From: Acidobacteriota bacterium
GTDB lineage: Bacteria > Acidobacteriota > Blastocatellia > RBC074
Direction of reading: 5' to 3'
Length of the DNA: 64,000 bases
Assembly (NCBI GenBank): GCA_018269055.1
Contig: JAFDVI010000034.1
Location: forward strand, 1-64,000
The notes under the pieces are model-generated. The model ran no database searches. It had not been told where the DNA came from and saw only the letters and a list, made by a program, of their open reading frames with translations. This document shows positions 21,329 through 30,754 of the stretch, piece after piece. Both the position numbers and the translations under genes were made by a program. Each line of letters starts with the position of its first letter. The stretch's first letter is position 1.

Positions 21329-22396
21329 TCTGTAATCATCGCGGGCGGCGGAACGGGCGGACACATCTTTCCGGGAATCGCCATCGCGCAGGAATTCAAA
21401 CGGCGAAACTCCGAAACCAAAGTGGTATTTGTCGGAACGGCGCGCGGATTGGAAACCAAAATCATCCCGCGAGAAGGATTTGATCTTCACTTGATTGACG
21501 TCGCGGCGCTCAAACGAGTTGGTTTGCTCCGGCGAATCAAATCGCTGTTGTTGTTGCCGAAAAGTTTTTTGGCCGTTCGCTCTTTGATTCAACAGGTAAA
21601 ACCGGATGTCGTGATTGGCGTCGGTGGGTACTCTTCGGGGCCGGTTGTGTTGGTGGCGTCATTGATGGGCGTACCGGCGCTGGTGGCGGAATCAAACGCG
21701 TTGCCGGGATTTACGAATCGCGTGCTGGCTCGCTTTGTCAAAGCTGCCGCCATCACTTTTGAAGAGGCCAAACGCTTTTTCGGCGCGAAAGCGGAAATTA
21801 CTGGCAATCCGGTTCGCGCGGAGTTTTTTGATGTGCAACCGAAAGCCGCCGGAGAGCGAACGCACATTTTCATCACCGGGGGCAGTCAGGGAGCGCGCGC
21901 CGTCAATCTGGCGATGATCGGTGCGTTGCCGCTGCTGGCGGAAGAAAAAGAGCGGCTTTCGATTACGCATCAAACCGGCGAAAGCGATTACGACAAAGTT
22001 CGCGCGACATATCTGGAACTTGGCTGGCGCGTGGAAGTGAAACCGTTCGTGGAAAAAATGGTGGAGGAATTTGCCAAGGCTGACTTGGTTATTTCTCGCG
22101 CCGGAGCCACGACGGTGGCGGAATTGGCTGCGGCGGGCAAACCGGCGTTGATGGTTCCGTTTCCTTTCGCGGCGGATGATCATCAGCGCAAAAATGCCGA
22201 AGCCATCGAACGCGCCGGAGCTGGAAGGATGATTTTGCAGGCGGAGTTGACGCCCGAACGACTGGCCAAAGAGCTGTTGTGGTTGATTCACGACCCCCAA
22301 CAATTGGTGCGCATGGCGGAAGCCAGTAAAAAGCTTGGGCACCCGGACGCGGCGGCAAGAGTAGTGGATTTGGCCATGAGGATTTGCGGCCGGTAA
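21287..22396 (+). CDS. murG: UDP-GlcNAc:lipid I N-acetylglucosaminyltransferase
   Basis: 369 residues from the GTG at 21287, preceded by a purine-rich AGGGGAGAGAGG. The first real MurG motif is [18 protein letters not shown] at residue 17 onward; [12 protein letters not shown] and [19 protein letters not shown] follow. The enzyme converts lipid I to lipid II on the inner membrane face. The preceding 14 residues ([14 protein letters not shown]) come from the tandem AATCCGC repeat and are not part of the family fold. No other start codon lies between the repeat and the glycine-rich loop. Confidence 0.95.
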   Translation: MENESAIRNPQSAISVIIAGGGTGGHIFPGIAIAQEFKRRNSETKVVFVGTARGLETKIIPREGFDLHLIDVAALKRVGLLRRIKSLLLLPKSFLAVRSLIQQVKPDVVIGVGGYSSGPVVLVASLMGVPALVAESNALPGFTNRVLARFVKAAAITFEEAKRFFGAKAEITGNPVRAEFFDVQPKAAGERTHIFITGGSQGARAVNLAMIGALPLLAEEKERLSITHQTGESDYDKVRATYLELGWRVEVKPFVEKMVEEFAKADLVISRAGATTVAELAAAGKPALMVPFPFAADDHQRKNAEAIERAGAGRMILQAELTPERLAKELLWLIHDPQQLVRMAEASKKLGHPDAAARVVDLAMRICGR

Positions 22397-22418
22397 ACCG
22401 ACAACTGACGACCGAGAT

Positions 22419-23807
22419 ATGTTCAAAAAATATCAGCACATTCATTTTGTAGGCATCGGCGGCATCGGCATGAGCGGCATCGCCGAAGTCTTGTTGAATC
22501 TCGGTTATCAGATTTCAGGTTCGGACGCGAAAAAGTCTGCCATTACAGATCGGCTGGAAAAGCTCGGCGCAAAAGTGTTCGAAGGGCATGACGCGGCGAA
22601 TATCAGCGATGCGCAGGTTGTTGTTACTTCAACCGCTGTGCGCCCGGACAATCCGGAAGTTGTCGAAGCTGTCCGCAAACAAGTTCCAGTCATTCCGCGT
22701 GCTGAAATGCTGGCGGAATTGATGCGGTTAAAATACGGAATTGCTATCGCCGGTTCACACGGCAAAACGACGACGACTTCGATGGTGGCGACGGTGCTGG
22801 ATCGCGCCGGCGTTGACCCGACGATTGTCGTTGGCGGACGCGTCAACACGCTGGGCAGCAACGCCAAACTTGGACGCGGAGATTTCATGGTGGTCGAAGC
22901 CGATGAAAGCGACAAAAGCTTTTTGAAACTGTCGCCGACCATCGCCGTGGTGACGAACATTGACCTGGAGCATTTGGATTTTTATTCCGGCATCGAGGAA
23001 ATTCGCGATCACTTCGTCCAGTTCGTCAATAAGGTGCCATTTTACGGTTCGGTGATCATCTGCCTGGATGACCCGAACATTCAGATGATCATTCCGCAAA
23101 TCACGCGGCGGGTAATCACCTACGGCATGCGCGCGCACGCCGAAATCGCCGCCAGCGATGTGCAGATTTCGCGCGAAAATTTCGGATCCAGCTTCGCGGT
23201 TCGTCGTCGCGGAGAAGAGTTGGGGCGCATCAAGCTGAACGTGCCGGGAGAACACAACGTGTGCAACGCGCTCGCTTGCGTGGCCGTAGCGCTGGATTTG
23301 GAAGTTGATTTTGCGAAGATCGCGGAAGGATTGGAAGCGTTCACCGGAGCAGGTCGCCGATTTGAAATCAAAGGGCTGGTTCCCGACGACGGCAAAGGAA
23401 TCTTGGTGGTGGACGATTACGGTCATCACCCGACAGAAATCCGCGCGACGCTTGCTGCCGCCAAAACCAGTGGCCGACGCTTGGTGGTTTTGTTCCAACC
23501 GCATCGGTACACGCGCACCGCGGCGTTGCGCGAAGAATTCGCCCGGTCGTTTTATGACGCTGATGTTGTGCTGCTCGCGGACATTTACGCCGCCAGCGAA
23601 GACTCGATTCCGGGCGTGACATCCCAGGCGTTGGCCGAAGAGATTGAAAAATTTGGTCACCGCAATGTGCGTTACCTCGGCTCGATTGAAAACGGCGCGC
23701 AGGCTTTATTGGAAGCGGCACAGCCCGGCGATCTGGTATTGACGCTTGGGGCGGGCAATGTTTGGCGTGCGGGAGAAGAATTCCTGGCGGCCGAGCAAGC
23801 AACGTAA
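22419..23807 (+). CDS. murC: UDP-N-acetylmuramate:L-alanine ligase
   Basis: 462 residues. [20 protein letters not shown] at the start, ATP loop [28 protein letters not shown] and [18 protein letters not shown]. It adds the first amino acid of the stem peptide. In many bacteria murB follows murC; here ftsQ follows after 17 bases and there is no murB. Confidence 0.97.
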   Translation: MFKKYQHIHFVGIGGIGMSGIAEVLLNLGYQISGSDAKKSAITDRLEKLGAKVFEGHDAANISDAQVVVTSTAVRPDNPEVVEAVRKQVPVIPRAEMLAELMRLKYGIAIAGSHGKTTTTSMVATVLDRAGVDPTIVVGGRVNTLGSNAKLGRGDFMVVEADESDKSFLKLSPTIAVVTNIDLEHLDFYSGIEEIRDHFVQFVNKVPFYGSVIICLDDPNIQMIIPQITRRVITYGMRAHAEIAASDVQISRENFGSSFAVRRRGEELGRIKLNVPGEHNVCNALACVAVALDLEVDFAKIAEGLEAFTGAGRRFEIKGLVPDDGKGILVVDDYGHHPTEIRATLAAAKTSGRRLVVLFQPHRYTRTAALREEFARSFYDADVVLLADIYAASEDSIPGVTSQALAEEIEKFGHRNVRYLGSIENGAQALLEAAQPGDLVLTLGAGNVWRAGEEFLAAEQAT

Positions 23808-23824
23808 GCAAAGATGGATAGTAG

Positions 23825-24865
23825 ATGGCAAGACAGAATCAAACAGAACGGCTCGGTTCCGGCAGCGATTACGCTGAACGGCACAAACCTCGCCGTCGCA
23901 CATCCAAAACCCGTCGGCCCGATGACAGCAGCGTAAACCCGCTGCAACGTGGAGTTGTCGCAACCCCACGGCGCAGGCCGAGGCAACAGCGATTGCCTTA
24001 CGACGGCGTGACGACGAGCAATGTGACGACGCGACGCCGCGCGCTGACCCGATACATTCCGGAAGGTTTTGGACCCCGATTGGTCAAGGTCAGCGCCGCT
24101 TTGCTTTTCATCGCGCTGTTGTTTGGCGGGCTGATTTTTGCCTTGTACCTGTTTGGCGGATCGCGCTTCTTTGCTTTGCGCTCTGTCGAATTGGAAGGCA
24201 ACAGGCGCGTCAGCGACGCCGATGTCAGGATGATGATTGATCGTGTCACGGCGGAAGGCGTATGGCGCGCAAAGCTGAAGGACATTCGCGACGAACTGAA
24301 GAAAAACGAGTTGATCGAAGATGTCGAAGTGACTCGCGTGTTGCCGGACAAGTTTCACGTGGTTATCAAGGAGCGCGAACCCTTTGCGCTCGCTCGGCGA
24401 GGCGACCGACTGGTTTGCGTTGATCGCAACGGAATCATGTTTGGCGATGCGTCTTTGCTGAAAGGCCAAAACGTTCCGCCGGTCGTTTCCGGATTGATTG
24501 ACAGCGGCGAAAACATCCTGGAAGAAAACCGCAGGCGGTTGATGACTTACCAGCAGTTGCTCGGCGATTTGGACAGCTCCGAACCAAAACTTTCGCCGCG
24601 GATAGACGAAGTAATTTTTGACGACGAGTTGAACATCAGCCTGGTGCTGAAAGATTCGCGAATCGTCGTGAGAATCGGCAAGGAAGATTTTCGAACCAGG
24701 CTCAATGCCGCGCTGGACGTGCTGGACGCAATTCGTCGCAAAGACGCGCAGGCATTGCAGGTTCTCAGAATCGAAGATGCAGAACGGTTGCTGAGCAGCA
24801 ACAATCGGGTTGCATACCTTAACGCCACGATCCCCAAACGCGTGATCGTGGGATTGGCTGACTAG
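23825..24865 (+). CDS. ftsQ: Cell division protein FtsQ
   Basis: 346 residues. A basic N-terminal cytoplasmic part of about 80 residues (Arg/Lys-rich), one membrane helix (about 94-117), a POTRA domain (FALRSVELEGNRRVSDADVR) and an FtsQ-type domain. FtsQ recruits FtsL/FtsB and the septal synthases. The long basic tail is larger than in E. coli FtsQ. Position directly before ftsA and ftsZ supports the name. Confidence 0.9.
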   Translation: MARQNQTERLGSGSDYAERHKPRRRTSKTRRPDDSSVNPLQRGVVATPRRRPRQQRLPYDGVTTSNVTTRRRALTRYIPEGFGPRLVKVSAALLFIALLFGGLIFALYLFGGSRFFALRSVELEGNRRVSDADVRMMIDRVTAEGVWRAKLKDIRDELKKNELIEDVEVTRVLPDKFHVVIKEREPFALARRGDRLVCVDRNGIMFGDASLLKGQNVPPVVSGLIDSGENILEENRRRLMTYQQLLGDLDSSEPKLSPRIDEVIFDDELNISLVLKDSRIVVRIGKEDFRTRLNAALDVLDAIRRKDAQALQVLRIEDAERLLSSNNRVAYLNATIPKRVIVGLAD

Positions 24866-24934
24866 ATATCAGGTAGTGGATGTTAGGTGTCGGTTGATCG
24901 CATTAACTGACATCTGAAATCTGAAAGAGGTTTT

Positions 24935-26194
24935 ATGGCAAAACAAAACTCACCCATCGTCGGATTGGACATCGGAACCAGCAGCGTGCGCGTGGTGGTT
25001 GCCGAATTGATCGAAGGCGAACTGGAAATTGTCGGCGTCGGAGAAGCCGAATCGAAGGGGTTGCGCAAAGGCGTCATCAGCAAACCCGACCTGACTGTGG
25101 ATTCGATCAAGCGCGCCGTTGAGTCCGCCGAGCGCATGTCCGGATTGGAGGTTCACGACGTGTATGTGGGGCTGGCAGGTTCGCACGTCAAAGGCGAAAA
25201 CAATCACGCCATGATTGCCATTCCGGGGCGTCACCGCGAAATCAACCGTGAGGACATACGCCGCGTGATTGACACTGCCTGCGCGATCACGATTCCTTCG
25301 GGCCGCGAAGTTGCCGATGTTCTGCCGCAGGAATATACCGTTGACGATCAGGACGGCATTGACGATCCATTAGGGATGCTCGGTTCGCGGCTGTCCGTAT
25401 CAGTGCACATCGTGACCAGTCCCGTGGCGGCCAAACAGAATGTCATTACCAGCGTGACGCGTGCGGGTTACGGCGTCACGGATGTGTACCTGTCGCACCT
25501 GGCTGCCGCCGAAGCGGTCTTGACCGACGAAGATCGCGAATATGGTTCCGCCGTGGTCAACATCGGCGGCGAAACTACCAGCGTGGCCATTTACCAGCGC
25601 GGAGCCGTCTGGCATACGACGGTGTTGCCGATTGGCGGCACGCACTTTACCAACGACATTGCTGTCGGATTGCGCACGCCGATCCATGAAGCCGAGCGTA
25701 TCAAACGCGATGAAGGCTGCGCGTTCCGCCAGTTGCTGACGCCGGAAGAAGCTTCCGATTTGATCGAAGTTCCCAGCGTTGGCGGACGAGCGCCGCGCGC
25801 TGTATCCAGACAAATCCTTTGCGACATTCTGGAACCACGCGCCGAAGAAGTTCTGTCGCATGTGCAGGATGAAATTCGTCAGGCCGGATTCGACCGCCAA
25901 CTTTCCAGCGGCATTGTGCTGACCGGCGGAGGCGCCATGCTCAACGGATTGGTTGAAGTCGCCGAACAGGTCTTCAACGCGCCAGTGCGAATCGGCGGCG
26001 CTGGCGAATTTAACGGATTGATTAACGATGCCGCGCAACCGGCTTATTCGGCAGCACTGGGATTGGCGCTGTACGGGTTGCGATGCGAACTCGGAATCGT
26101 CGGCAGCAGCCGTAACAACAGCAATCAAACTCGTCGCCAACAATCGCCGGCGATCATGGAAAAGGTAAAATCCTTTTTCGCCATTAAGCGATGA
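24935..26194 (+). CDS. ftsA: Cell division protein FtsA
   Basis: 419 residues. Actin-like ATPase: phosphate-1 motif [15 protein letters not shown], the SHS2/1C domain between residues 85 and 165, [14 protein letters not shown], and phosphate-2/adenosine motif [14 protein letters not shown]. The C-terminus ([15 protein letters not shown]) is the short amphipathic membrane-targeting helix typical of FtsA. It tethers FtsZ polymers to the membrane. Confidence 0.97.
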   Translation: MAKQNSPIVGLDIGTSSVRVVVAELIEGELEIVGVGEAESKGLRKGVISKPDLTVDSIKRAVESAERMSGLEVHDVYVGLAGSHVKGENNHAMIAIPGRHREINREDIRRVIDTACAITIPSGREVADVLPQEYTVDDQDGIDDPLGMLGSRLSVSVHIVTSPVAAKQNVITSVTRAGYGVTDVYLSHLAAAEAVLTDEDREYGSAVVNIGGETTSVAIYQRGAVWHTTVLPIGGTHFTNDIAVGLRTPIHEAERIKRDEGCAFRQLLTPEEASDLIEVPSVGGRAPRAVSRQILCDILEPRAEEVLSHVQDEIRQAGFDRQLSSGIVLTGGGAMLNGLVEVAEQVFNAPVRIGGAGEFNGLINDAAQPAYSAALGLALYGLRCELGIVGSSRNNSNQTRRQQSPAIMEKVKSFFAIKR

Positions 26195-26234
26195 AGTTTT
26201 CAGCAGGCTTTCGATGGTAAAAGTTCTGCACCAC

Positions 26235-26262
26235 TTGGCTTTTCTATATATCGTGGTAGAAT
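26235..26262 (+). promoter_or_regulatory. Possible internal promoter before ftsZ
   Basis: TTGGCT at 26235-26240 and TAGAAT at 26257-26262 are separated by 16 bases, in the 163-base gap between ftsA and ftsZ. A dedicated ftsZ promoter is common in dcw clusters. The match is moderate. Confidence 0.45.
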
Positions 26263-26357
26263 CCGCCGCTAGCTACAAGATAATGTGAACGGCCAGTTAT
26301 CAAACCAATAATCAGAAATACCGCTTTGCTTTCGCAATGGTTTTAGGAGGTATCGAG

Positions 26358-27521
26358 ATGTCCGTAGAAGATCGTATGCAACTGAACTACACCTTTGACG
26401 ATGAGCCGCCCAGTTACGGCGCGCGGATCAAGGTCATCGGCATTGGCGGCGGCGGCGGTAATGCGGTCAATCACATGATTGATGCGAAGATCGAAGGTGT
26501 GGAATTTCTGGTTGCCAACACCGATCTGCAAGCTCTGAAACGCTCCCACGCGCCGGTCAAACTGCAAATCGGCGCAAAGCTCACTAAAGGTTTGGGCGCT
26601 GGCGCAAATCCCGAAATCGGTCGCGACGCCGCGCTCGAAGACACGGAAAAAATCATCGAAGCGCTGGAAGGCGCGGACATGGTTTTCGTCACCGTCGGGT
26701 TGGGCGGCGGCACCGGAACCGGCGCGGCTCCGATAGTTGCTTCGCTGGCGGCGGAACTCGACGCGCTGACTGTGGCCATTGTCACCAAACCTTTTCAATT
26801 TGAAGGTCGCCACCGACAACGCCAGGCCGACGCCGGGGTGGAAGAGCTTCGTTCGGTGGTGGACACGCTGATCACCATTCCAAATGGCCGTTTGTTGCAA
26901 GCCGTGGATCGAAACATGGCGCTCGGCGATGCGTTCAAAATGGCCGACGATGTGTTGCGGCAAGCGGTGCAGGGAATTTCCGACCTGATTACCACGCCCG
27001 GTTTCATCAACGTGGATTTCGCCGACGTGCGAACGATTATGAAAGGAATGGGCATCGCCTTGATGGGCATCGGCAACGGCATCGGCGAAAACCGCGCGAT
27101 GGAAGCCACGCAACGCGCCATCAGCAGCCCTCTGCTCGAAGAGGCTTCGATCAACGGCGCGCGTGGTGTGCTCGTCAACATCACCGGCGGACAGGATTTG
27201 ACCCTGCGCGAAGTGGACGAAGCGATGAACGTGATTCACGATTCGGCTGACCCTGACGCCAACATCATCTTCGGCACGGTGACCGATGAAGCGCTTCAGA
27301 ACGAAATGAAGATCACGGTGATTGCGACGGGGTTCCAGCAAGCCAAAGCCGAAAAGGTTCAACCGATTCGGCCCACCGTCGTCCAGGGCGGAGCAGTTGG
27401 AAACGGAAATGGAACATCGGCGACCGCCGTTCAACCTGCGCGCCAGATTGTTCCTCCTCCGCCTTCTTACCGCGAAGAAGATCTGGATGTCCCGACGTTC
27501 ATTCGCCGCAAAGCCGACTAG
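26358..27521 (+). CDS. ftsZ: Cell division GTPase FtsZ
   Basis: 387 residues from the ATG at 26358, 7 bases after a perfect AGGAGG; an upstream in-frame start at 26337 would place that site inside the gene. GTP-binding motif [13 protein letters not shown]7 loop region [11 protein letters not shown], and the conserved C-terminal peptide [13 protein letters not shown] that binds FtsA. The T3-T4 segment reads [13 protein letters not shown] instead of the common SFEGRKRMRQAE. Last gene of the cluster. Confidence 0.98.
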   Translation: MSVEDRMQLNYTFDDEPPSYGARIKVIGIGGGGGNAVNHMIDAKIEGVEFLVANTDLQALKRSHAPVKLQIGAKLTKGLGAGANPEIGRDAALEDTEKIIEALEGADMVFVTVGLGGGTGTGAAPIVASLAAELDALTVAIVTKPFQFEGRHRQRQADAGVEELRSVVDTLITIPNGRLLQAVDRNMALGDAFKMADDVLRQAVQGISDLITTPGFINVDFADVRTIMKGMGIALMGIGNGIGENRAMEATQRAISSPLLEEASINGARGVLVNITGGQDLTLREVDEAMNVIHDSADPDANIIFGTVTDEALQNEMKITVIATGFQQAKAEKVQPIRPTVVQGGAVGNGNGTSATAVQPARQIVPPPPSYREEDLDVPTFIRRKAD

Positions 27522-27525
27522 AAAA

Positions 27526-27637
27526 TGTAGCGCGAACTGCCAGTTCGCGTTTTGATCAAGAAAGTCCATCGTTTGGAACCGTAGTTTCAAACGATGGGCT
27601 TTCTGCATGACGGCGCAAACTAACAGTTCGCACTACA
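27526..27637. repeat. Nested inverted repeat after ftsZ
   Basis: Outer arms at 27526-27549 (TGTAGCGCGAACTGCCAGTT...) and 27612-27637 are imperfect reverse complements. Inside them a second, tighter hairpin of two 20-base arms (27560-27579 and 27584-27603) has a 4-base loop. The inner hairpin could stop or protect the end of the dcw transcript, although no U-run follows. The outer arm starts with the same TGTAGCGCG end as the element at 8733. Confidence 0.75.
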
Positions 27638-27705
27638 ACCTTGCCCCGGCAGTTTCGTCAGGGTAGATTCGCGCCCTCAACAAAAATGCAGCGCGTTTTC
27701 TCCTG

Positions 27706-30558
27706 ATGCCTATGAACCGGAATCCTCTGCTTCAAACCATTGCCACGCCACGCGAAGAGCGCCGCCCGACGGTGTTCATCAGCTACGCGCGCACGGACAA
27801 AGCGCATGCCGAACGATTGATTGCCGCGTTGAATGCCAGCGGACATGCCTGCTGGATTGACACCAGCGACATTCCGGGCGGCGAAGACTGGGTCAAAGCC
27901 ATCGAAGCGGGTGTGTTGAATTCCTATGCGTTGGTTCCGGTCATCACCTCGCGCTCGTTGAATCACAAATGGGTGCGCAGGGAAATTTTGTGGGCGGAAA
28001 AGAAACAAAAGCAGATTGTTCACTGGGTTTGGGAAGACGTGCTGGACGATTCCATTCTGCTCGTAGATTGCCAGGCGGTGACGTTGTTCAATACGGAATT
28101 CGATGTTGCGCTCTCAAAGCTGTTGAAAGCGCTGCCGTCGCCATCGTCGCAAAGCCGTATACAAACCGTTTCCGGGAATGAACAGCGCGATGCGGAGCTA
28201 GCTTACCTGGACCGCTTGCAGTTGGAAGAATTGGTCAACAGCGAAACTTACACGCCGCTCGCCGGGATGTCTCATCAGAAAGTGCAACCCATCCAAGCCA
28301 AACAGGTCTTTGCCCTGATGGCGATGACCAAAGACCGCGAACAGCGCCAGGAAACACGCCGCTTTGAAAACGCGGTCGAAGAAATCCTGAAGCTTCGTCG
28401 AGCCGTTTTGCTGGGCGAACCCGGCGGCGGAAAAACCACGACGATTTGGAAGCTGGCGGCGGAATTGGTTGAAACGGCGTTGCGGGATTTCAAAGCGCCG
28501 ATTCCGTTGCTAGTTCGGCTGGGCAAATGGACGGATGCCGACCAATCGGTTGAAGCGTTTATCGCGTCGCAGCTTGGCGAACTGGGCGATTCGCTTGGCG
28601 GCTTGCTGAGCCAACGCCGAGCCGCGTTGTTGCTGGACGGATTAAACGAATTGCCGACCGGGCAGCGCGACGGCAAATATCCGCAAGTCCAACACCTAAT
28701 TGAGCAACATCCGAAACTACTGGCCATCGTTTCCTGCCGCGAACTGGATTACACCGTTGATCTGGGCTTTCACCGAATCAATATCACGCCGCTCGACGCA
28801 ATCCGCATTCGGGATTTCATCGAACGCTATCTGCAGGATGAAGAACAAACCGAATTGTTGTTCTGGAAACTGGCCGGGAAAGAAGCGCAGGAACAGTACG
28901 AAGAGTTTCTGGAACAGACAGATGGCAAGCTTGCCGAGCCGGAGCAGACGTTCTGGCTGGCCGACCAATTGCCAAATCACGTCCGTTGGGGTGACAGGAA
29001 TTGGAGATGGGAGCGTTGGCTCAAGTTTCGGGAAGCGGCTTCCAGTTTGATGGTGCTGGCGCGCAATCCGTACATGCTGTTGATGTTGACCAGCGTTTTT
29101 GCTGAACAGGGTAAACTGCCCGACAACCGAGGCGATCTGTTTCAGTTGTTCGTGGAGAAACTGCTTCGCCGCGAAAGCGAGCGCGAGCCGATCCCTGCGC
29201 CGGAACAGGACGAGTTGATTGAGCGGCTGGCGAAGCTCGCGTACGAAATGCAGATTCGCCGGGCAAAAGACCGCAACGGCAATGCGCTGACCGTGCTGTC
29301 AAAAGACGAAGCCAGCGCCATTTTGACCGAACGGCAACTGTATCTGGCGGGCAGCGCCAGCATCCTCAGCGTCGCCGACCAAGTGCGGTTTGCACATCAG
29401 TTGTTGCAGGAATTTTTCGCCGCCAAGTTTATGGACATCGAATTCCGCGACGGGCGGCTGAAGGCGAGCAAGTTGTGGCCGCCCGACAAATGGTGGGAGC
29501 GTACCAACTGGGAAGAAGCTGCGATTCTGCTGGCCGGGTTGTACAGTGACGATTGCTCGCCGGTGGTCGAATGGGTAGCAGAAGCCAATCCCGAAGTCGC
29601 CGCGCAATGCGTCGTCCGCAGCGGAGCCGGTTTGGCGGAAGCCACAAAAGAACGATTGCGTGCAAAGTGGATTTCCCGGCTGACGGATTGGAAACGCGAA
29701 AAACCTGAAGCTCGTGCGGCGGTTGGGCGCGCGTTGGGGTTGACCGGTTGGGACAATCGCAAAGGCGTCGGCGTCATCGTCCGAGACGGTGTGAAGCTGC
29801 CAGACATTGATTGGATAAAGATTCCCGAAGGCGAGTTTCGGTACGGCGATGAAAACGAAGAAGACAACAAGCCGCAAACACTCTGGCTGCCGGAATTTTC
29901 CATCAGCCGTTATCCGGTGACATACGCGCAGTTCCAAACCTTTTTGGACGATCACGAAGCCCCCAAATATCTGCACTGGTTTGAGGGATTTCGGGTCAGC
30001 GCAGACGAACGTCCAATGCAAGAACAGGTTTTCCAATTCGCCAACCATCCGCGCGACACGGTGAACTGGTTTCAGGCGATGGCGTTTTGCCGCTGGCTGT
30101 CGTGGCGAATGGGAACGACTTATGATTTGCAGAAAATCACAGAATGGGCAGTGCGGCTGCCGACCGAGTTTGAATGGGAAAAAGCCGCGCGTGGGACAGA
30201 TGGTCGGCTATATCCATACAAAGGCAAATTCGATCCGAAGAAAGGCAACGTTGATAACACCGGCATTGACCAGACCAGCGCGGTTGGCATGTTCCCGAAC
30301 GGCGTTTCGCCTTATGGAGTGGAGGAAATGAGCGGCAACGTTTGGGAATGGTGTTTGAGCGATTACAACGATCCCAAACTCGATCCGAACGAAGAGGATT
30401 TGCGGAAGAAAGACATCAGGCGCGTCCTGCGGGGCGGCTCGTGGATCCTCAATCAGTTGCTCGCGCGGGCCGTGTATCGTAACTTCATTCATGCGGCGAA
30501 CCGTTTCAACAGTGTCGGGTTTCGTGTGGTGTTGTGTGCGTCCCCCTTCTCGGTCTGA
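27706..30558 (+). CDS. TIR-NACHT NTPase with a C-terminal FGE/C-type-lectin-fold domain
   Basis: 950 residues, three parts. (1) TIR domain, residues 20-140: RRPTVFISYARTDKAHAERL, then SLNHKWVRREILWA, where Glu93 is at the place of the catalytic glutamate of NAD-cleaving TIRs. (2) NACHT/STAND NTPase: P-loop GEPGGGKTT (237-245), Walker B LLLDGLNELP (308-317), followed by a helical region to about 690. (3) Formylglycine-generating-enzyme-like domain, about 695-945: WIKIPEGEFRYGDE, LPTEFEWEKAARG, EMSGNVWEW, RGGSW (909-913) and GFR (938-940). The paired active-site cysteines of true FGE are not visible, so a binding role is more likely. Bacterial TIR-STAND proteins are phage-defence receptors in known cases. 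The end resembles a diversified C-type lectin segment. It stands alone after ftsZ, flanked by palindromes. Confidence 0.9.
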   Translation: MPMNRNPLLQTIATPREERRPTVFISYARTDKAHAERLIAALNASGHACWIDTSDIPGGEDWVKAIEAGVLNSYALVPVITSRSLNHKWVRREILWAEKKQKQIVHWVWEDVLDDSILLVDCQAVTLFNTEFDVALSKLLKALPSPSSQSRIQTVSGNEQRDAELAYLDRLQLEELVNSETYTPLAGMSHQKVQPIQAKQVFALMAMTKDREQRQETRRFENAVEEILKLRRAVLLGEPGGGKTTTIWKLAAELVETALRDFKAPIPLLVRLGKWTDADQSVEAFIASQLGELGDSLGGLLSQRRAALLLDGLNELPTGQRDGKYPQVQHLIEQHPKLLAIVSCRELDYTVDLGFHRINITPLDAIRIRDFIERYLQDEEQTELLFWKLAGKEAQEQYEEFLEQTDGKLAEPEQTFWLADQLPNHVRWGDRNWRWERWLKFREAASSLMVLARNPYMLLMLTSVFAEQGKLPDNRGDLFQLFVEKLLRRESEREPIPAPEQDELIERLAKLAYEMQIRRAKDRNGNALTVLSKDEASAILTERQLYLAGSASILSVADQVRFAHQLLQEFFAAKFMDIEFRDGRLKASKLWPPDKWWERTNWEEAAILLAGLYSDDCSPVVEWVAEANPEVAAQCVVRSGAGLAEATKERLRAKWISRLTDWKREKPEARAAVGRALGLTGWDNRKGVGVIVRDGVKLPDIDWIKIPEGEFRYGDENEEDNKPQTLWLPEFSISRYPVTYAQFQTFLDDHEAPKYLHWFEGFRVSADERPMQEQVFQFANHPRDTVNWFQAMAFCRWLSWRMGTTYDLQKITEWAVRLPTEFEWEKAARGTDGRLYPYKGKFDPKKGNVDNTGIDQTSAVGMFPNGVSPYGVEEMSGNVWEWCLSDYNDPKLDPNEEDLRKKDIRRVLRGGSWILNQLLARAVYRNFIHAANRFNSVGFRVVLCASPFSV
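30433..30540 (+). other. Variable-region-like segment (DGR target pattern)
   Basis: The 3' end of the TIR-NACHT-FGE gene encodes GGSW, then ILNQLLARAVYRN, FIHAANRFNS and VGFRVV. Positions that are Asn (AAY codons) in typical retroelement template repeats are here a mix of Ile, Leu, Asn, Tyr and Phe, with codons such as ATC, CTC, TAT and TTC that differ from AAC/AAT only at adenine positions. The framework (GGSW, R, R, NR, GFR) is kept. This fits a diversified variable region, but non-diversified FGE proteins have a similar framework, and no template repeat was found in the window. Confidence 0.4.
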
Positions 30559-30572
30559 AGTCTGAGGGGACG

Positions 30573-30588
30573 GTGCGCGCGAGCGCAC
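30573..30588. other. GC-rich hairpin just downstream of the variable-like segment
   Basis: GTGCGC-GCGA-GCGCAC forms a perfect 6-bp stem with a 4-base loop, 15 bases after the stop codon at 30556-30558. Diversity-generating retroelements often have a short GC-rich hairpin with a 4-base loop just 3' of the variable region. There is no U-run, so it is not a standard terminator. Confidence 0.4.
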
Positions 30589-30626
30589 GCGCGTAGCGCG
30601 AGTCCCCAACCGCCGAAGGCGCACCC

Positions 30627-30750
30627 GGGTACGCAGCCTTCCAGGCTGCTGGATTTCTGAATACGACCCATTGAAAAGAAAAGTACGACCGGCCAAGCAC
30701 GGCAGCCTGGAAGGCTGCGCACCCAGGGCAGCCTGGAAGGCTGCGCGCCC
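30627..30750. repeat. Palindromic element, GGGTACGC/GCTTCC family, with a duplicated right arm
   Basis: The left arm at 30627-30650 (GGGTACGCAGCCTTCCAGGC...) pairs with two tandem right arms at 30701-30724 and 30727-30750. The element closes the gap between the TIR-NACHT gene and the convergent YeiH gene. Its arm resembles those of the elements at 41455 and 42591. Confidence 0.8.
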
Positions 30751-30754
30751 AAGG

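Noticed and set aside
26343-27608. Minus-strand frame of 421 codons opposite ftsZ
   Set aside because: His/Arg/Phe-rich shadow of a highly conserved plus-strand gene.
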